A stretch of 59,264 nt of DNA from the NCBI GenBank assembly GCA_003023565.1, contig PXSA01000022.1:1-59264 (forward strand). Direction: 5' to 3'. The stretch is from Halobacteriales archaeon QS_9_68_17 (GTDB taxonomy: Archaea > Halobacteriota > Halobacteria > Halobacteriales > Natronoarchaeaceae). This document shows positions 25,418-33,588 of this stretch, piece after piece (position 1 is the stretch's first letter; each line of letters begins with the position of its first letter). A program made the position numbers and the translations under genes. A model generated the notes under the pieces. The model did no database searches, had not been told where the DNA came from, and saw nothing but the letters and a program-made list of their open reading frames with translations.

Positions 25418-25439
25418 TATCTGTTATTTATCTGTTATT
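25418..25439. repeat. Tandem 11-bp repeat between divergent cheW genes
   Basis: TATCTGTTATT occurs twice in a row (25418-25428, 25429-25439) in the 117-nt gap between the two divergent cheW genes. The AT-rich repeat could be a double operator or contain the TATA elements of one or both genes. It does not match the TTATC-N6-GATAA operator. Confidence 0.6.
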
Positions 25440-25488
25440 ACTGAACGTATGAGTAAAGTTCACGGTCGTGTAACTCGACTCGGGCGGT

Positions 25489-25920
25489 ATGACGAGCGAA
25501 CGATGGATGCTGGCGTTCGACCTCGGCGACGAGACGTACTGCGTCGGTATGGAGCGCGTCGCGAACGTGGTCGAACGGGGAACGCTCGACCGGACGGACG
25601 GCGGACCGAAGTTTCTCGCCGGGCGGATGGACCTCTCGGACCGGGTCCTCCGCGTCGTGGACCTCAAGCGCCTGTTCGGCGTCACGACGACGGTGCGCCA
25701 CACGGGAGATATCGAGGAGGGCGAACACGTGATAGCGTTCGGCTCCCGCGCGGACGGAAAGGTGGACGCGTGGCTGGTCGACGAGGTCCGCGACGCCGTG
25801 ACCGTCGACACCGACGACCTGTTGGAGGCGAACGGACTGGCGACGCACGTCGAGGGGGTCGTCACGGCCGACGGCGACCAGTTCGTCTGGGTCGACGCCG
25901 CGGCGATCAACGACCTCTGA
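25489..25920 (+). CDS. CheW-like coupling protein, second copy
   Basis: 143 residues covering one CheW domain (WMLAFDLGDETYCVGMERVANVVERG, LAGRMDLSDRVLRVVDLKRLFG, AWLVDEVRDAVTV). It is shorter than the CheW at 24799 and quite different in sequence. It may serve another transducer class or array type (inference). It is transcribed away from the che operon, ahead of a winged-helix gene. Confidence 0.85.
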   Translation: MTSERWMLAFDLGDETYCVGMERVANVVERGTLDRTDGGPKFLAGRMDLSDRVLRVVDLKRLFGVTTTVRHTGDIEEGEHVIAFGSRADGKVDAWLVDEVRDAVTVDTDDLLEANGLATHVEGVVTADGDQFVWVDAAAINDL

Positions 25921-25987
25921 CCGGGCATCGATACGTGCCATACGGCCGGAAGATTCAAATATGATAATTTAATACCTGTTCGAAAGG

Positions 25988-26338
25988 ATGGCCGCCACCC
26001 AGACCGACGACGTCGATTCGAGGTCCCTCCTCTCCGCTCTCGGGAGCAAGTACAGCATCGAAATCCTCCACGCCACGCGCACGCCGACCTCCGCTCAGGA
26101 GCTGAGCGACGAACTGGACGTCCCGATAGCGACCTGCTACCGACGGATCGAGGAACTCGTCGAGGCGGGTCTCCTCCAGTGCGAGGGGCGACAGCTATCG
26201 CAGGAGGGCCGGCGAACCAACGTCTATCGCCGAACGCTCGACGGGGTCACGGTCGACCTCACCCGCGAGTCGCCGACCGTGAACCGCGAGGAGCGTTCCG
26301 AAGCGAAAAACCACATTCAGGACCAGATCGGTGGTTGA
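25988..26338 (+). CDS. ArsR-type winged-helix transcriptional regulator
   Basis: 116 residues. The helix-turn-helix region is clear: LLSALGSKYSIEILHATRT, SAQELSDELDVPIATCYRRIEELVEAG, followed by a beta wing (RRTNVYRRTLDG). The C-terminus is charged. AAAGG just before the ATG could be a Shine-Dalgarno, and TTCAAATAT lies about 30 nt upstream. Its place at the end of the chemotaxis island makes it a candidate for the factor that reads the shared operator; this is inference. Confidence 0.8.
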   Translation: MAATQTDDVDSRSLLSALGSKYSIEILHATRTPTSAQELSDELDVPIATCYRRIEELVEAGLLQCEGRQLSQEGRRTNVYRRTLDGVTVDLTRESPTVNREERSEAKNHIQDQIGG

Positions 26339-26390
26339 GCCAGCGGGATCCAAAGAGAAGACTGAAGTATTCTCTGAGGATACTCGGGGT

Positions 26391-26846
26391 ATGACCGAAC
26401 ACGACGAGCGGCCGGGCGACCGCGACCCGCCGACGGGTGAACGCGTCCTCCGAGTCGGGCGCGACCGCCCGATCCGCATCAGCACGGGCCACCGCATCCT
26501 CCACCACGACGGGAAGTGTAGCCGTCCCCACGGCCACAACTACGAGATCACCGTCCGCGTCGCGGGGGAGCTCACTCCGGAGGGGTGGGTCGTCGACAAG
26601 AGCGATATTACCGGGGTAATATCCGAGTGGGACCACCGGTTCCTGCTCGAACGCGGCGACCCCCTCGTCGAGGCGTTCGAGTCCGCCGGCGACGGGGACG
26701 GCGTCGTCGTCCTCGACCACCCGCCGACGGCGGAAGTGATGAGCCGTCTGCTCGAACGCCGCCTCGCCGACCGCCTGCCCGATACCGTCAGCGACGTCTC
26801 CGTGCGGGTCCGAGAGACGGCGGAGCTCTGCGGCGGGGGGTTCTGA
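26391..26846 (+). CDS. queD: 6-carboxytetrahydropterin synthase QueD
   Basis: 151 residues from the ATG at 26391. The zinc ligands are one His in STGHRI and the pair in HGHNY; the catalytic Cys is in GKCSRPHGHNY. A C-terminal VRVRETAELCGGG holds the usual Glu. The enzyme turns dihydroneopterin triphosphate into 6-carboxytetrahydropterin, the first committed step of preQ0 synthesis, which feeds archaeosine in tRNA. Its stop codon abuts the queE start directly. Confidence 0.92.
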   Translation: MTEHDERPGDRDPPTGERVLRVGRDRPIRISTGHRILHHDGKCSRPHGHNYEITVRVAGELTPEGWVVDKSDITGVISEWDHRFLLERGDPLVEAFESAGDGDGVVVLDHPPTAEVMSRLLERRLADRLPDTVSDVSVRVRETAELCGGGF

Positions 26847-27605
26847 GTGCCCGTCAGCAGCGGGACCAGCGCCGCGGACGACGGCGACCTGCCGGTGAAC
26901 GAACTGTTCTACTCGCTTCAGGGCGAGGGGAAACTCGCCGGCGTCCCCACGGTGTTCGTCCGGACGAGCGGCTGTAACCTCCGGTGCTGGTACTGTGACT
27001 CCTACCACACCTCGTGGGAGCCGACCCACGCGTGGATGGACCTCGACGACGTGCTCGCGGAGGTGCGCGCCCACGACCGCGCCGGCCACGTCGTCCTCAC
27101 CGGCGGCGAACCCATGATGCACGACGCCGCCGTCGACCTGATAGAGCGACTGGACGACGACGGCTACCACGTCACCGTCGAGACGAACGGCACCCGCTTC
27201 CGCGACGCGCCGATCGACCTGGCGAGCGTCAGCCCGAAACTCGAAAACAGCACGCCGACGCCCGACCGCGACCCCAAAGGTGAGGGCGAATGGGCCGAGC
27301 GCCACGAGGAGCGTCGGGTCGACGTCGACGCCCTCGCCGACCTCGTCGACGCGTACGACTTCCAGTTGAAGTTCGTCGTCACTGAGGAAAGCGACATGCC
27401 CGAGGTGAACGACCTCGTCGAACGCGTCCGGGAGGCGGCGGGCGCTCCGGTCCGCGACGACGACGTCCTGCTCATGCCCGAGGGCGCGACGCGAGAGCGC
27501 CTGAACGAGACGCGCGAGCGCGTCGCCGACCTCGCCATGGACCACGGCTACCGGTACACGCCGCGTCTGCACGTCGACCTCTGGAACGACGCCCCCGGGA
27601 CGTAA
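26847..27605 (+). CDS. queE: 7-carboxy-7-deazaguanine synthase QueE (radical SAM)
   Basis: 252 residues with a GTG start placed directly after the queD stop. The radical-SAM cluster motif is C-x3-C-x2-C in SGCNLRCWYCD. The early FYSLQGEGKLAGVPTVFVR and the later VVLTGGEPMMH are family signatures. It converts 6-carboxytetrahydropterin to CDG. No separate GTG ribosome site is seen, so translation is probably coupled to queD. Confidence 0.93.
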   Translation: MPVSSGTSAADDGDLPVNELFYSLQGEGKLAGVPTVFVRTSGCNLRCWYCDSYHTSWEPTHAWMDLDDVLAEVRAHDRAGHVVLTGGEPMMHDAAVDLIERLDDDGYHVTVETNGTRFRDAPIDLASVSPKLENSTPTPDRDPKGEGEWAERHEERRVDVDALADLVDAYDFQLKFVVTEESDMPEVNDLVERVREAAGAPVRDDDVLLMPEGATRERLNETRERVADLAMDHGYRYTPRLHVDLWNDAPGT

Positions 27606-27630
27606 CGACCACCCGTACTCTCCTACACAC

Positions 27631-28410
27631 ATGACCGACGACTCACCCGCCACGACCGACGAACCGACCGAGAAACGCGCCGTCGTCCTCGCTTCCGGCG
27701 GCATGGACAGCGCCACCGCCGCGTTCGAGGCGAAAGAGCGCGGGTACGACCCCTACCTGCTTCACACCTCCTACGGCCAGCGCACCGAGGACCGCGAGTA
27801 CGAGTGCGCCCGGAAACTCGCCGACGAGACCGACGCCGAGGACTTCCTCCACGTCGAGACGGGCCACCTCTCGGAGATCGGCGCGTCCAGCCTCACCGAC
27901 GAGGAGATAGACGTGGAAGATAGCGAGGTTCCGCGAACCTCGGACCGTTCGAGCGGGCAAAGCCCGCGAGAAGACGCGGACCCGGATGGCGACGAGGTGC
28001 CCTCGTCGTACGTCCCGTTCCGCAACGCCAACCTGCTGTCGATGGCCGTCTCCTACGCCGAGGCAAACGACTGCGACGCGGTGTTCATAGGCGCACACAG
28101 CGAGGACTTCTCCGGCTACCCCGACTGCCGCCCCGAGTTCTTCGAGGCGTTCCAGACCGTGGTCGACGTGGGGACCGAACCCGACACCGATATCGGGATG
28201 GTCGCGCCGTTCGTCGAGTGGTCGAAGACCGACGTCGCCGAGCGCGGCGTCGAACTCGGCGTCCCCTACGAGCACACGTGGAGCTGTTACCGCGAGAACG
28301 AACCCGCCTGCGGTACCTGCGACGCCTGCGCGTTCCGCCTACAGGCGTTCCAGCGCGTCGGCGTCCGCGACCCCGTGGAGTACGCCGAACGGCCCGAATA
28401 CACGGAGTAG
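27631..28410 (+). CDS. queC: 7-cyano-7-deazaguanine synthase QueC
   Basis: 259 residues. ATP-pyrophosphatase loop LASGGMDSATA near the start and the zinc site CYRENEPACGTCDAC near the end. It makes preQ0 from CDG, ammonia and ATP. Between EEIDVED and the conserved SSYVPFRNANL there is an extra stretch of about 25 residues (SEVPRTSDRSSGQSPRED...), encoded by two adjacent palindromes. The insertion keeps the frame and lies in a surface loop region. Third gene of the queD-E-C unit, 25 nt after queE. Confidence 0.93.
   Translation: MTDDSPATTDEPTEKRAVVLASGGMDSATAAFEAKERGYDPYLLHTSYGQRTEDREYECARKLADETDAEDFLHVETGHLSEIGASSLTDEEIDVEDSEVPRTSDRSSGQSPREDADPDGDEVPSSYVPFRNANLLSMAVSYAEANDCDAVFIGAHSEDFSGYPDCRPEFFEAFQTVVDVGTEPDTDIGMVAPFVEWSKTDVAERGVELGVPYEHTWSCYRENEPACGTCDACAFRLQAFQRVGVRDPVEYAERPEYTE
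27924..27967. repeat. Double palindrome inserted in queC
   Basis: Hairpin 1: CGAGGTTC-CGC-GAACCTCG (27924-27942). Hairpin 2: GCGGGC-AAA-GCCCGC (27953-27967). They encode the Ser/Arg-rich loop of QueC. Perfect stems, in-frame length and unusual peptide composition point to insertion of a short palindromic repeat. Confidence 0.7.
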
Positions 28411-29313
28411 CTACGCCGCGTCTCCCTCTCTCGCGGTCGTCGTCACGTAGATGCCGCCCAGCACGACAGCACCGGCGACGACCGTCGCGGCGGACGGGAC
28501 CTCCGCCAGCAGGACCATCGCGAGTAGCGTGCTTCCAACCGGTTCACCGAGCAGGGAGACGCTGACGAGGCTCGACTCGACGTGTTCGAGCGCCCAGTTG
28601 ATCACGGTGTGGCCGAACACGCCCGGCCCGACGGCCATCCCGAGAAAGAGGAGCCACTCCCGGGGCGGGTAGTCGAGCAGGGGATAGCTCCGCGCGAGGA
28701 CCACGACCAGCAATGCGGCCGCGCAGGCGACGTAGACGACGGTGACGTACGGGAAGAGGCTCACCCGCTGGCGGATCGACCGCCCGGCGAGGACGTAGCC
28801 TGCGGCCGTTACCGCCCCGAGGACGGCGAGCGAGTTCCCGAGGAGCGCCCGACCGGTCGTCGCGGTGCCACCGGCGTCGCCCAGCGACATCGCGGCGGCC
28901 CCGACGAGCGCCACCGCGATGCCCGCGACGGTGCGGCGGGTTACCCGCTCGCTCAGGAGGAGGTACGCGCCGGCCGCGACGAACAGCGGTTGCGTCTGGA
29001 CGAGCGTCACCGAGGCCGCGACGCTGGTGTGGTTCAGGCTCTCGAACCACGAGGCGAAATGCACCGCGAGCGCGAGGCCGGCGACGACCGCCATCGCGCC
29101 GTCGCGCCGGGAGAGCCGCCGGAAGTCGTCGCCGTGGCGCGCGGCCGCCGCGGGCGCGACCAGGGCGGCGGTGAAGACCACCCGGTAGAAGGCTTTGACC
29201 ACGCTCGGGGCCTCGCTCCACCGGACGAGGATCGCGCTGGTACTGACCGCGAGCACGGCGACGGCGAGCGCGGCCATCGGCGGCACCGGGGGGTCGCGGG
29301 CGTCTGCCATCAT
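28411..29313 (-). CDS. EamA/DMT-family membrane transporter
   Basis: 300 residues with about ten hydrophobic helices in two EamA halves, as in the drug/metabolite transporter superfamily. Typical phrases are ALAVSTSAILVRWSE near the start and ALEHVESSLVSVSLLGEPVGSTLLA in the second repeat. Members export amino acids or other small metabolites; the substrate cannot be read from the sequence. It converges on queC with no intergenic base. Confidence 0.85.
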   Translation of the reverse strand: MMADARDPPVPPMAALAVAVLAVSTSAILVRWSEAPSVVKAFYRVVFTAALVAPAAAARHGDDFRRLSRRDGAMAVVAGLALAVHFASWFESLNHTSVAASVTLVQTQPLFVAAGAYLLLSERVTRRTVAGIAVALVGAAAMSLGDAGGTATTGRALLGNSLAVLGAVTAAGYVLAGRSIRQRVSLFPYVTVVYVACAAALLVVVLARSYPLLDYPPREWLLFLGMAVGPGVFGHTVINWALEHVESSLVSVSLLGEPVGSTLLAMVLLAEVPSAATVVAGAVVLGGIYVTTTAREGDAA

Positions 29314-29421
29314 CGGTACGTCCTGTCGGGACCGCTTACCGATTGCGGTCCGTCACTGTCGTCCGGGCGGCAGGCTCCCTCGCGTTCGGCGGCGTACCGG
29401 TAGGAGACAGTCAGTTCGACG

Positions 29422-29910
29422 TCACCGGGGGCCTTCGAGCAACTCCTTCGTCTTCCTGTGCCGATACCGGAACATCGGTTCGAACCCGACCGTCGCCAGC
29501 GGTCCGACGGCTTCGCCGACGCTACCGCCGGGGAGTTCGTACTCGAGGTGGTCGCGGACGAGCGTCTCCCCGTCGTCCCCGACGAACTCGTGCGTGTGGA
29601 CCCAGCGGTCGAAGGGACCGTTCTCCATGGCGTCCCGAAAGGTCGCGCGCCCGTCTCGGTACTCCCGGTCGGTGATGACGGAGGTCCACTCCTGACGCGG
29701 GCCGAAGTTGAACGGCCGCATCGACATCCGGATAGCCGTTCCCACCTCCAGTACCTCCGGGTTCGTGTTCCCGTCCGGTCCCGTGACCGACTCGATACGG
29801 AGGTTCATGAACGCCGGCGTCAACTCCAGAAGCCCGGAGATGGACGAGTGAAAGTTCCAGACCTCCGGTAGCGGGGCCGCGACGCGCGTCTCACGCTGAT
29901 AGACGGACAT
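29422..29910 (-). CDS. SRPBCC (START-like) ligand-binding protein
   Basis: 162 residues. The start (YQRETRVAAPLPEVWNFHSSISGLLELTP) and the beta-rich body ending in a long helix (VGFEPMFRYRHRKTKELL) are those of SRPBCC/coenzyme Q-binding-type proteins. They enclose a hydrophobic ligand in a helix-grip fold. Ligand unknown. It stands alone between EamA and lrpA1. Confidence 0.8.
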   Translation of the reverse strand: MSVYQRETRVAAPLPEVWNFHSSISGLLELTPAFMNLRIESVTGPDGNTNPEVLEVGTAIRMSMRPFNFGPRQEWTSVITDREYRDGRATFRDAMENGPFDRWVHTHEFVGDDGETLVRDHLEYELPGGSVGEAVGPLATVGFEPMFRYRHRKTKELLEGPR

Positions 29911-30006
29911 GGATCGACCCAGGGACGATAGCGATAAAACAGGTGCGGTGAGAGAGCGCCCTTCCCGCCCTGGCCGTGCTCGGGGGTACGAGGGACGCGG
30001 GGGCCG

Positions 30007-30435
30007 TCACTTGAGACGTTCCTGTAGAAACGACGGGTGCGCCGCGGTAACACCGTCGATCTCGAGCAGTTCCTCGCTGATGATCTCGCCGAGTTCGTCC
30101 CCGTCCGACGCCCGGACCTCGGCCATCAGCATGTGGTCGCCGGAGGAGGTAAACAGCGCCTCGACCTCCGACAGCTGCTTCAGTTCCTTCGTCGCCTCGA
30201 CGTAGCGCTCGCTCTCCACGTCGACGCCGACCATCGCGATGCTCTGACTGGAGAGTTTCTTCGGATCGATGTCGGCCGAGTAGCCGACGATGACCCCTTC
30301 CGACTCCAGTTTGTCGATGTACTTTCGAACGGTCGGCTTCGATACGTCGGCCCGGTCCGCGATCTCCGCGTAGGAGGCCTGCGCGTCGTCCTCGAGGACG
30401 GAGAGGATCCGGTCTTCCGTGGACTGCGTACTCAT
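30007..30435 (-). CDS. lrpA1: Lrp/AsnC-family transcriptional regulator LrpA1
   Basis: 142 residues from the ATG at 30435. N-terminal HTH (LSVLEDDAQASYAEIADRADVSKPTVRKYIDKLESEGVI split over helices 1-3) and a C-terminal RAM effector domain (MVGVDVESERYVEATKELKQL, SSGDHMLMAEV). Placement directly after porB and porA matches, from memory, lrpA1 of Halobacterium. It probably responds to an amino acid or to energy state and may control the por genes (inference). The TATA position makes its transcript leaderless. Confidence 0.82.
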   Translation of the reverse strand: MSTQSTEDRILSVLEDDAQASYAEIADRADVSKPTVRKYIDKLESEGVIVGYSADIDPKKLSSQSIAMVGVDVESERYVEATKELKQLSEVEALFTSSGDHMLMAEVRASDGDELGEIISEELLEIDGVTAAHPSFLQERLK

Positions 30436-30460
30436 GTGGACATGTTTTGTTCCGACGGAA

Positions 30461-30468
30461 AAATATCT
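30461..30468 (-). promoter_or_regulatory. TATA element of lrpA1
   Basis: AGATATTT on the coding strand, 26-33 nt before the ATG at 30435. The spacing fits a leaderless transcript and supports the chosen start. It also shows that lrpA1 is transcribed separately from porAB. Confidence 0.65.
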
Positions 30469-30568
30469 TTTGAACCCGAAAACACTCCGCCGACCGTTCG
30501 AACGGTCGAAACGACGTTGCAAGGATCGGCTGGCGATGCGCCGAGGTCGTCGAGAGGCGACGGCCGCC

Positions 30569-31501
30569 CTACTTGTGGCGGTCGAGCAGGTCCGCGCTGC
30601 GCTCCCACTCGTAGTCGTTGAAGTACCGCTCCGCGAGCGGTTCGTCGGGCATCTCGCCGATCGCCCGCTTCTCCTCCTGGTAGGACGGGCGCTCGTCGTC
30701 GACGTAGAAGCGACCGGTGAGGACCTCGCCCTCGTAGAGAGCGTCCTCCGCCTCGTACATCATCTCGGACGCCTCGCGGCGGTCGTGGATGTCGAAGTCG
30801 TAGTCGTCGCTGTCCTGGATGTCGACGTAAGGCACGTACTGCTTCGCGTCCTTGTTCCAGGTCGGACACTGGGTCAGGAAGTCGATGTGCGCGAAGCCGT
30901 CGTGCTCGATGGCCTCCTTGATGATCTCTTTGGCCTGGTTCGGGTTGACCGCGGCCGTCCGGGCGATGTAGGACGCGCCGGAGGTGAGACTCTGGGACAG
31001 CGGCCGGATCGGCGTCTTGGCGCTACCCGAGGGCTGGGTCTTGGACTTGTGACCCTTCGGACTCGTCGGGGACGTCTGGCCCTTCGTCAGCCCGAAGATC
31101 TCGTTGTTGAACACGATGTAGGTCATGTCGTGGTTCTCCCGGGCGGTGTGCACGAAGTGGTTCCCGCCGATGCCGTAGCCGTCGCCGTCGCCGCCGGCGG
31201 CGATGACCTCGACGCCGGGGTTGGCGAGTTTGGCCGCGCGAGCGACCGGGAGCGACCGACCGTGGATCGTGTGGAAGCCGTACGTCTCGAGGTAGCTGTT
31301 CAGCTTGCCCGAGCAGCCGATGCCCGTCACCGTCAGCGTTTCGTCGGGCGTCCGGCCGACTTCCGGGAGGGCCTGCTTCAGCGCCTTCAGGACGCCGAAG
31401 TCGCCGCATCCCGGACACCACGTCGGCTGCGGTTCGATACCGGGCGTGAATTCGTCCCTGTCGATGTCACGTTCTTCGCCGATCGCGTTGAATGCGCTCA
31501 T
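30569..31501 (-). CDS. porB: Pyruvate:ferredoxin oxidoreductase, beta subunit
   Basis: 310 residues, close to Halobacterium PorB. The thiamine diphosphate domain has the start WCPGCGDFGVLKAL, the TPP-Mg motif GGDGDGYGIGGNHF and VFNNEIFGLTKGQTSPT. With the alpha chain it oxidises pyruvate to acetyl-CoA and reduces ferredoxin, the haloarchaeal replacement for pyruvate dehydrogenase. It follows porA by 2 nt. Lengths and the lrpA1 neighbour favour pyruvate over 2-oxoglutarate. Confidence 0.9.
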   Translation of the reverse strand: MSAFNAIGEERDIDRDEFTPGIEPQPTWCPGCGDFGVLKALKQALPEVGRTPDETLTVTGIGCSGKLNSYLETYGFHTIHGRSLPVARAAKLANPGVEVIAAGGDGDGYGIGGNHFVHTARENHDMTYIVFNNEIFGLTKGQTSPTSPKGHKSKTQPSGSAKTPIRPLSQSLTSGASYIARTAAVNPNQAKEIIKEAIEHDGFAHIDFLTQCPTWNKDAKQYVPYVDIQDSDDYDFDIHDRREASEMMYEAEDALYEGEVLTGRFYVDDERPSYQEEKRAIGEMPDEPLAERYFNDYEWERSADLLDRHK

Positions 31502-31503
31502 GA

Positions 31504-33399
31504 TCAGTCACCTGCTGCGGGTTCGATCCGAGTCCCGGTCGCGAGGTCGTCGGCGCTATCGTCGATCTGCGCCTCGAATCCCTTGACGACCTCGCCCGGT
31601 TCGAACGGATTGCCGTTGTACTTGAGGAGGCTGGTCATCTTGTCGCCGTAGAGGCCGAGTTCCTTCTGCGTCAGGCCGCGGAACTGCGCCGTCGCGTTCA
31701 TCTCGACGACGAGCGCCTCGTCGACGCTCTCGAGGAACTCCGTCGTTTCCGTCTCCGGGAACGGCATCATGTCGCTAACGCCGATGGACTTCACGGAGCG
31801 GCCGGCGTCGTTCAGGCGGTCGACGGCCTCCTCGACCGCGCCCTGCTGGCTGCCCCACGTGATGATGCCGTAGTCGGCGTCCTCGGGACCGTGGTAGGTC
31901 TGCTGGGACTCGCGCTCCTCGTCGAGTTCCTCCCGGATGGACTCCAGTTTCTGCATCCGACGGTCCATCTGGTAGACGCGGTTCTCGGGGTCCTCGCTGA
32001 TGTGGCCCGACGGGTTGTGCTCGTTACCCGTGGCGAGGTAGCGGCCGCCCTTCTGGCCCGGCAGCGAGCGCGGGCTGACGCCGTCCTCCGTCTCGTGGAG
32101 GAAGCGGTGGAACTTGCCCGACTCGTCGTGCGCGGCCTCGGCGATCTCGTCCTCGGTGAGGACGCTTCCCGGGTCGGGGTTGGGTTCGCGGTCGAAGAAG
32201 CTCGCCGGGAGGTTCGTGTTCTCGCCCGAAAGCTTCTGGTCGAAGACGACGATGGCCGGGATCTGGTAGTCGTAGGCCATCTCGAACGCCATCCGCGTCT
32301 GGTCGTACGCCTCGCCGACCGTCCCGGGGGCGAAGACGACGCGGTTGGAGTCGCCCTGACTCGAGTACAGGACGTGTTCGAGGTCGCCCTGTTCGGGCTT
32401 GGTCGGCATCCCCGTGGACGGACCGGCGCGCATCGCCTCGACGAGGACGACGGGCGTCTCGGTCATCTCGGCGAGGCCCAGCGGCTCGCTCATCAGCGCG
32501 AAGCCGCCGCCGGACGACCCGGACATCGACTTCACGCCGGCGTGGCTCGCGCCGACCGCGAGCGCCGCCGCGGCGATCTCGTCCTCGACCTGCTCGGAGA
32601 TCCCGCCGAACTTCGGCAGGTTCTGGGACATGATCGTGAACACGTCGGTCCACGGCGTCATGGGGTAGCCGGAGATGAACCGGCAGCCCTCGTCGAGCGC
32701 GCCGTAGGCGATCGCGTTCGACCCGGACAGCAGGACCTGCTCCTCGTCGTGCTCGCCCGTGGGCACGCGGAGGTCGTGTTCGAAGTCGTACTCCTCGTCG
32801 ACCTGGTCGTAAGACTCCTGCAGGATCTCGAGGTTCGCCTCCAGGATGTCGCCACCCATGGCGTCGGCCATCAGGTCCTCGATGTGCGTGAGGTCCATGT
32901 CCAGCAGCGCGGCCGTCGCGCCGACGCCGGCCGTGTTCCGCATGACCTCGCGGCCGTGTTCCTTGGCCAGACCGCGCAGGTCGAGGTCGAACACGTGCCA
33001 GTCGTTCGCCTCGGCGCGCTCCTCGAAGTTCGGCACGTCGTCGGCGTCGAGCAGGCCCGAGTCGTAGACGATGATGCCGCCCTCGCGGAGGTCGTCGAGG
33101 TTCTCCGACAGCGGCTTCGTCTCCTCGTTGCCGTAATAGGCGTTCTCCTGTGGGTTCCGGGCGAAGGAATCGCCGAGCGCCAGCAGGAAGTTGTACCCGT
33201 CACCGCGCGACTTCACCTCGTGCTCGGCGGCCCGGATCTCGACGTACGTGTGGCCGCCGCGGATGCGCGAGGGGTAGTGGCGATGCGTGAACACGTTCAG
33301 CCCCGCTCGCATCAGGGCCTTCGCGAAATTCTGGCTCGTCGAGTCGATCCCGTCGCCGGAACCGCCCGCGACTCGCCAGATGAGTTCGTTGTCAGTCAT
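31504..33399 (-). CDS. porA: Pyruvate:ferredoxin oxidoreductase, fused gamma-alpha subunit
   Basis: 631 residues, the length of haloarchaeal PorA. The N-terminal gamma domain (about 1-200: WRVAGGSGDGIDSTSQNFAKA, HYPSRIRGGHTYVEIR) is followed by the alpha pyrimidine-binding domain (GSNAIAYGALDEGCRFISGYPMTPWT, MSGSSGGGFALMSE) and a C-terminal domain near EVNATAQFRGLT-like text (VVEMNATAQFRGLTQKE). Start of the porAB operon. The upstream gap to the divergent PKD gene (33400-33588) holds the promoters of both. Confidence 0.92.
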   Translation of the reverse strand: MTDNELIWRVAGGSGDGIDSTSQNFAKALMRAGLNVFTHRHYPSRIRGGHTYVEIRAAEHEVKSRGDGYNFLLALGDSFARNPQENAYYGNEETKPLSENLDDLREGGIIVYDSGLLDADDVPNFEERAEANDWHVFDLDLRGLAKEHGREVMRNTAGVGATAALLDMDLTHIEDLMADAMGGDILEANLEILQESYDQVDEEYDFEHDLRVPTGEHDEEQVLLSGSNAIAYGALDEGCRFISGYPMTPWTDVFTIMSQNLPKFGGISEQVEDEIAAAALAVGASHAGVKSMSGSSGGGFALMSEPLGLAEMTETPVVLVEAMRAGPSTGMPTKPEQGDLEHVLYSSQGDSNRVVFAPGTVGEAYDQTRMAFEMAYDYQIPAIVVFDQKLSGENTNLPASFFDREPNPDPGSVLTEDEIAEAAHDESGKFHRFLHETEDGVSPRSLPGQKGGRYLATGNEHNPSGHISEDPENRVYQMDRRMQKLESIREELDEERESQQTYHGPEDADYGIITWGSQQGAVEEAVDRLNDAGRSVKSIGVSDMMPFPETETTEFLESVDEALVVEMNATAQFRGLTQKELGLYGDKMTSLLKYNGNPFEPGEVVKGFEAQIDDSADDLATGTRIEPAAGD

Positions 33400-33588
33400 A
33401 GTTGTAGGTCCCGGCCCTTATGGGCCGCCAGTGTCCATTAGTTACCCATACCTCGACTAAAGCCTTTGCTATACATTGGCAAGGAACTATCGTGAAGGTT
33501 CTCTGCGTTCGACGCCGACGGTTCGTTCCCCTGGCTGCGAGTCCGAATGTTTATACATTAGACGTTTGTGTAACTAATCCCGAGACGA

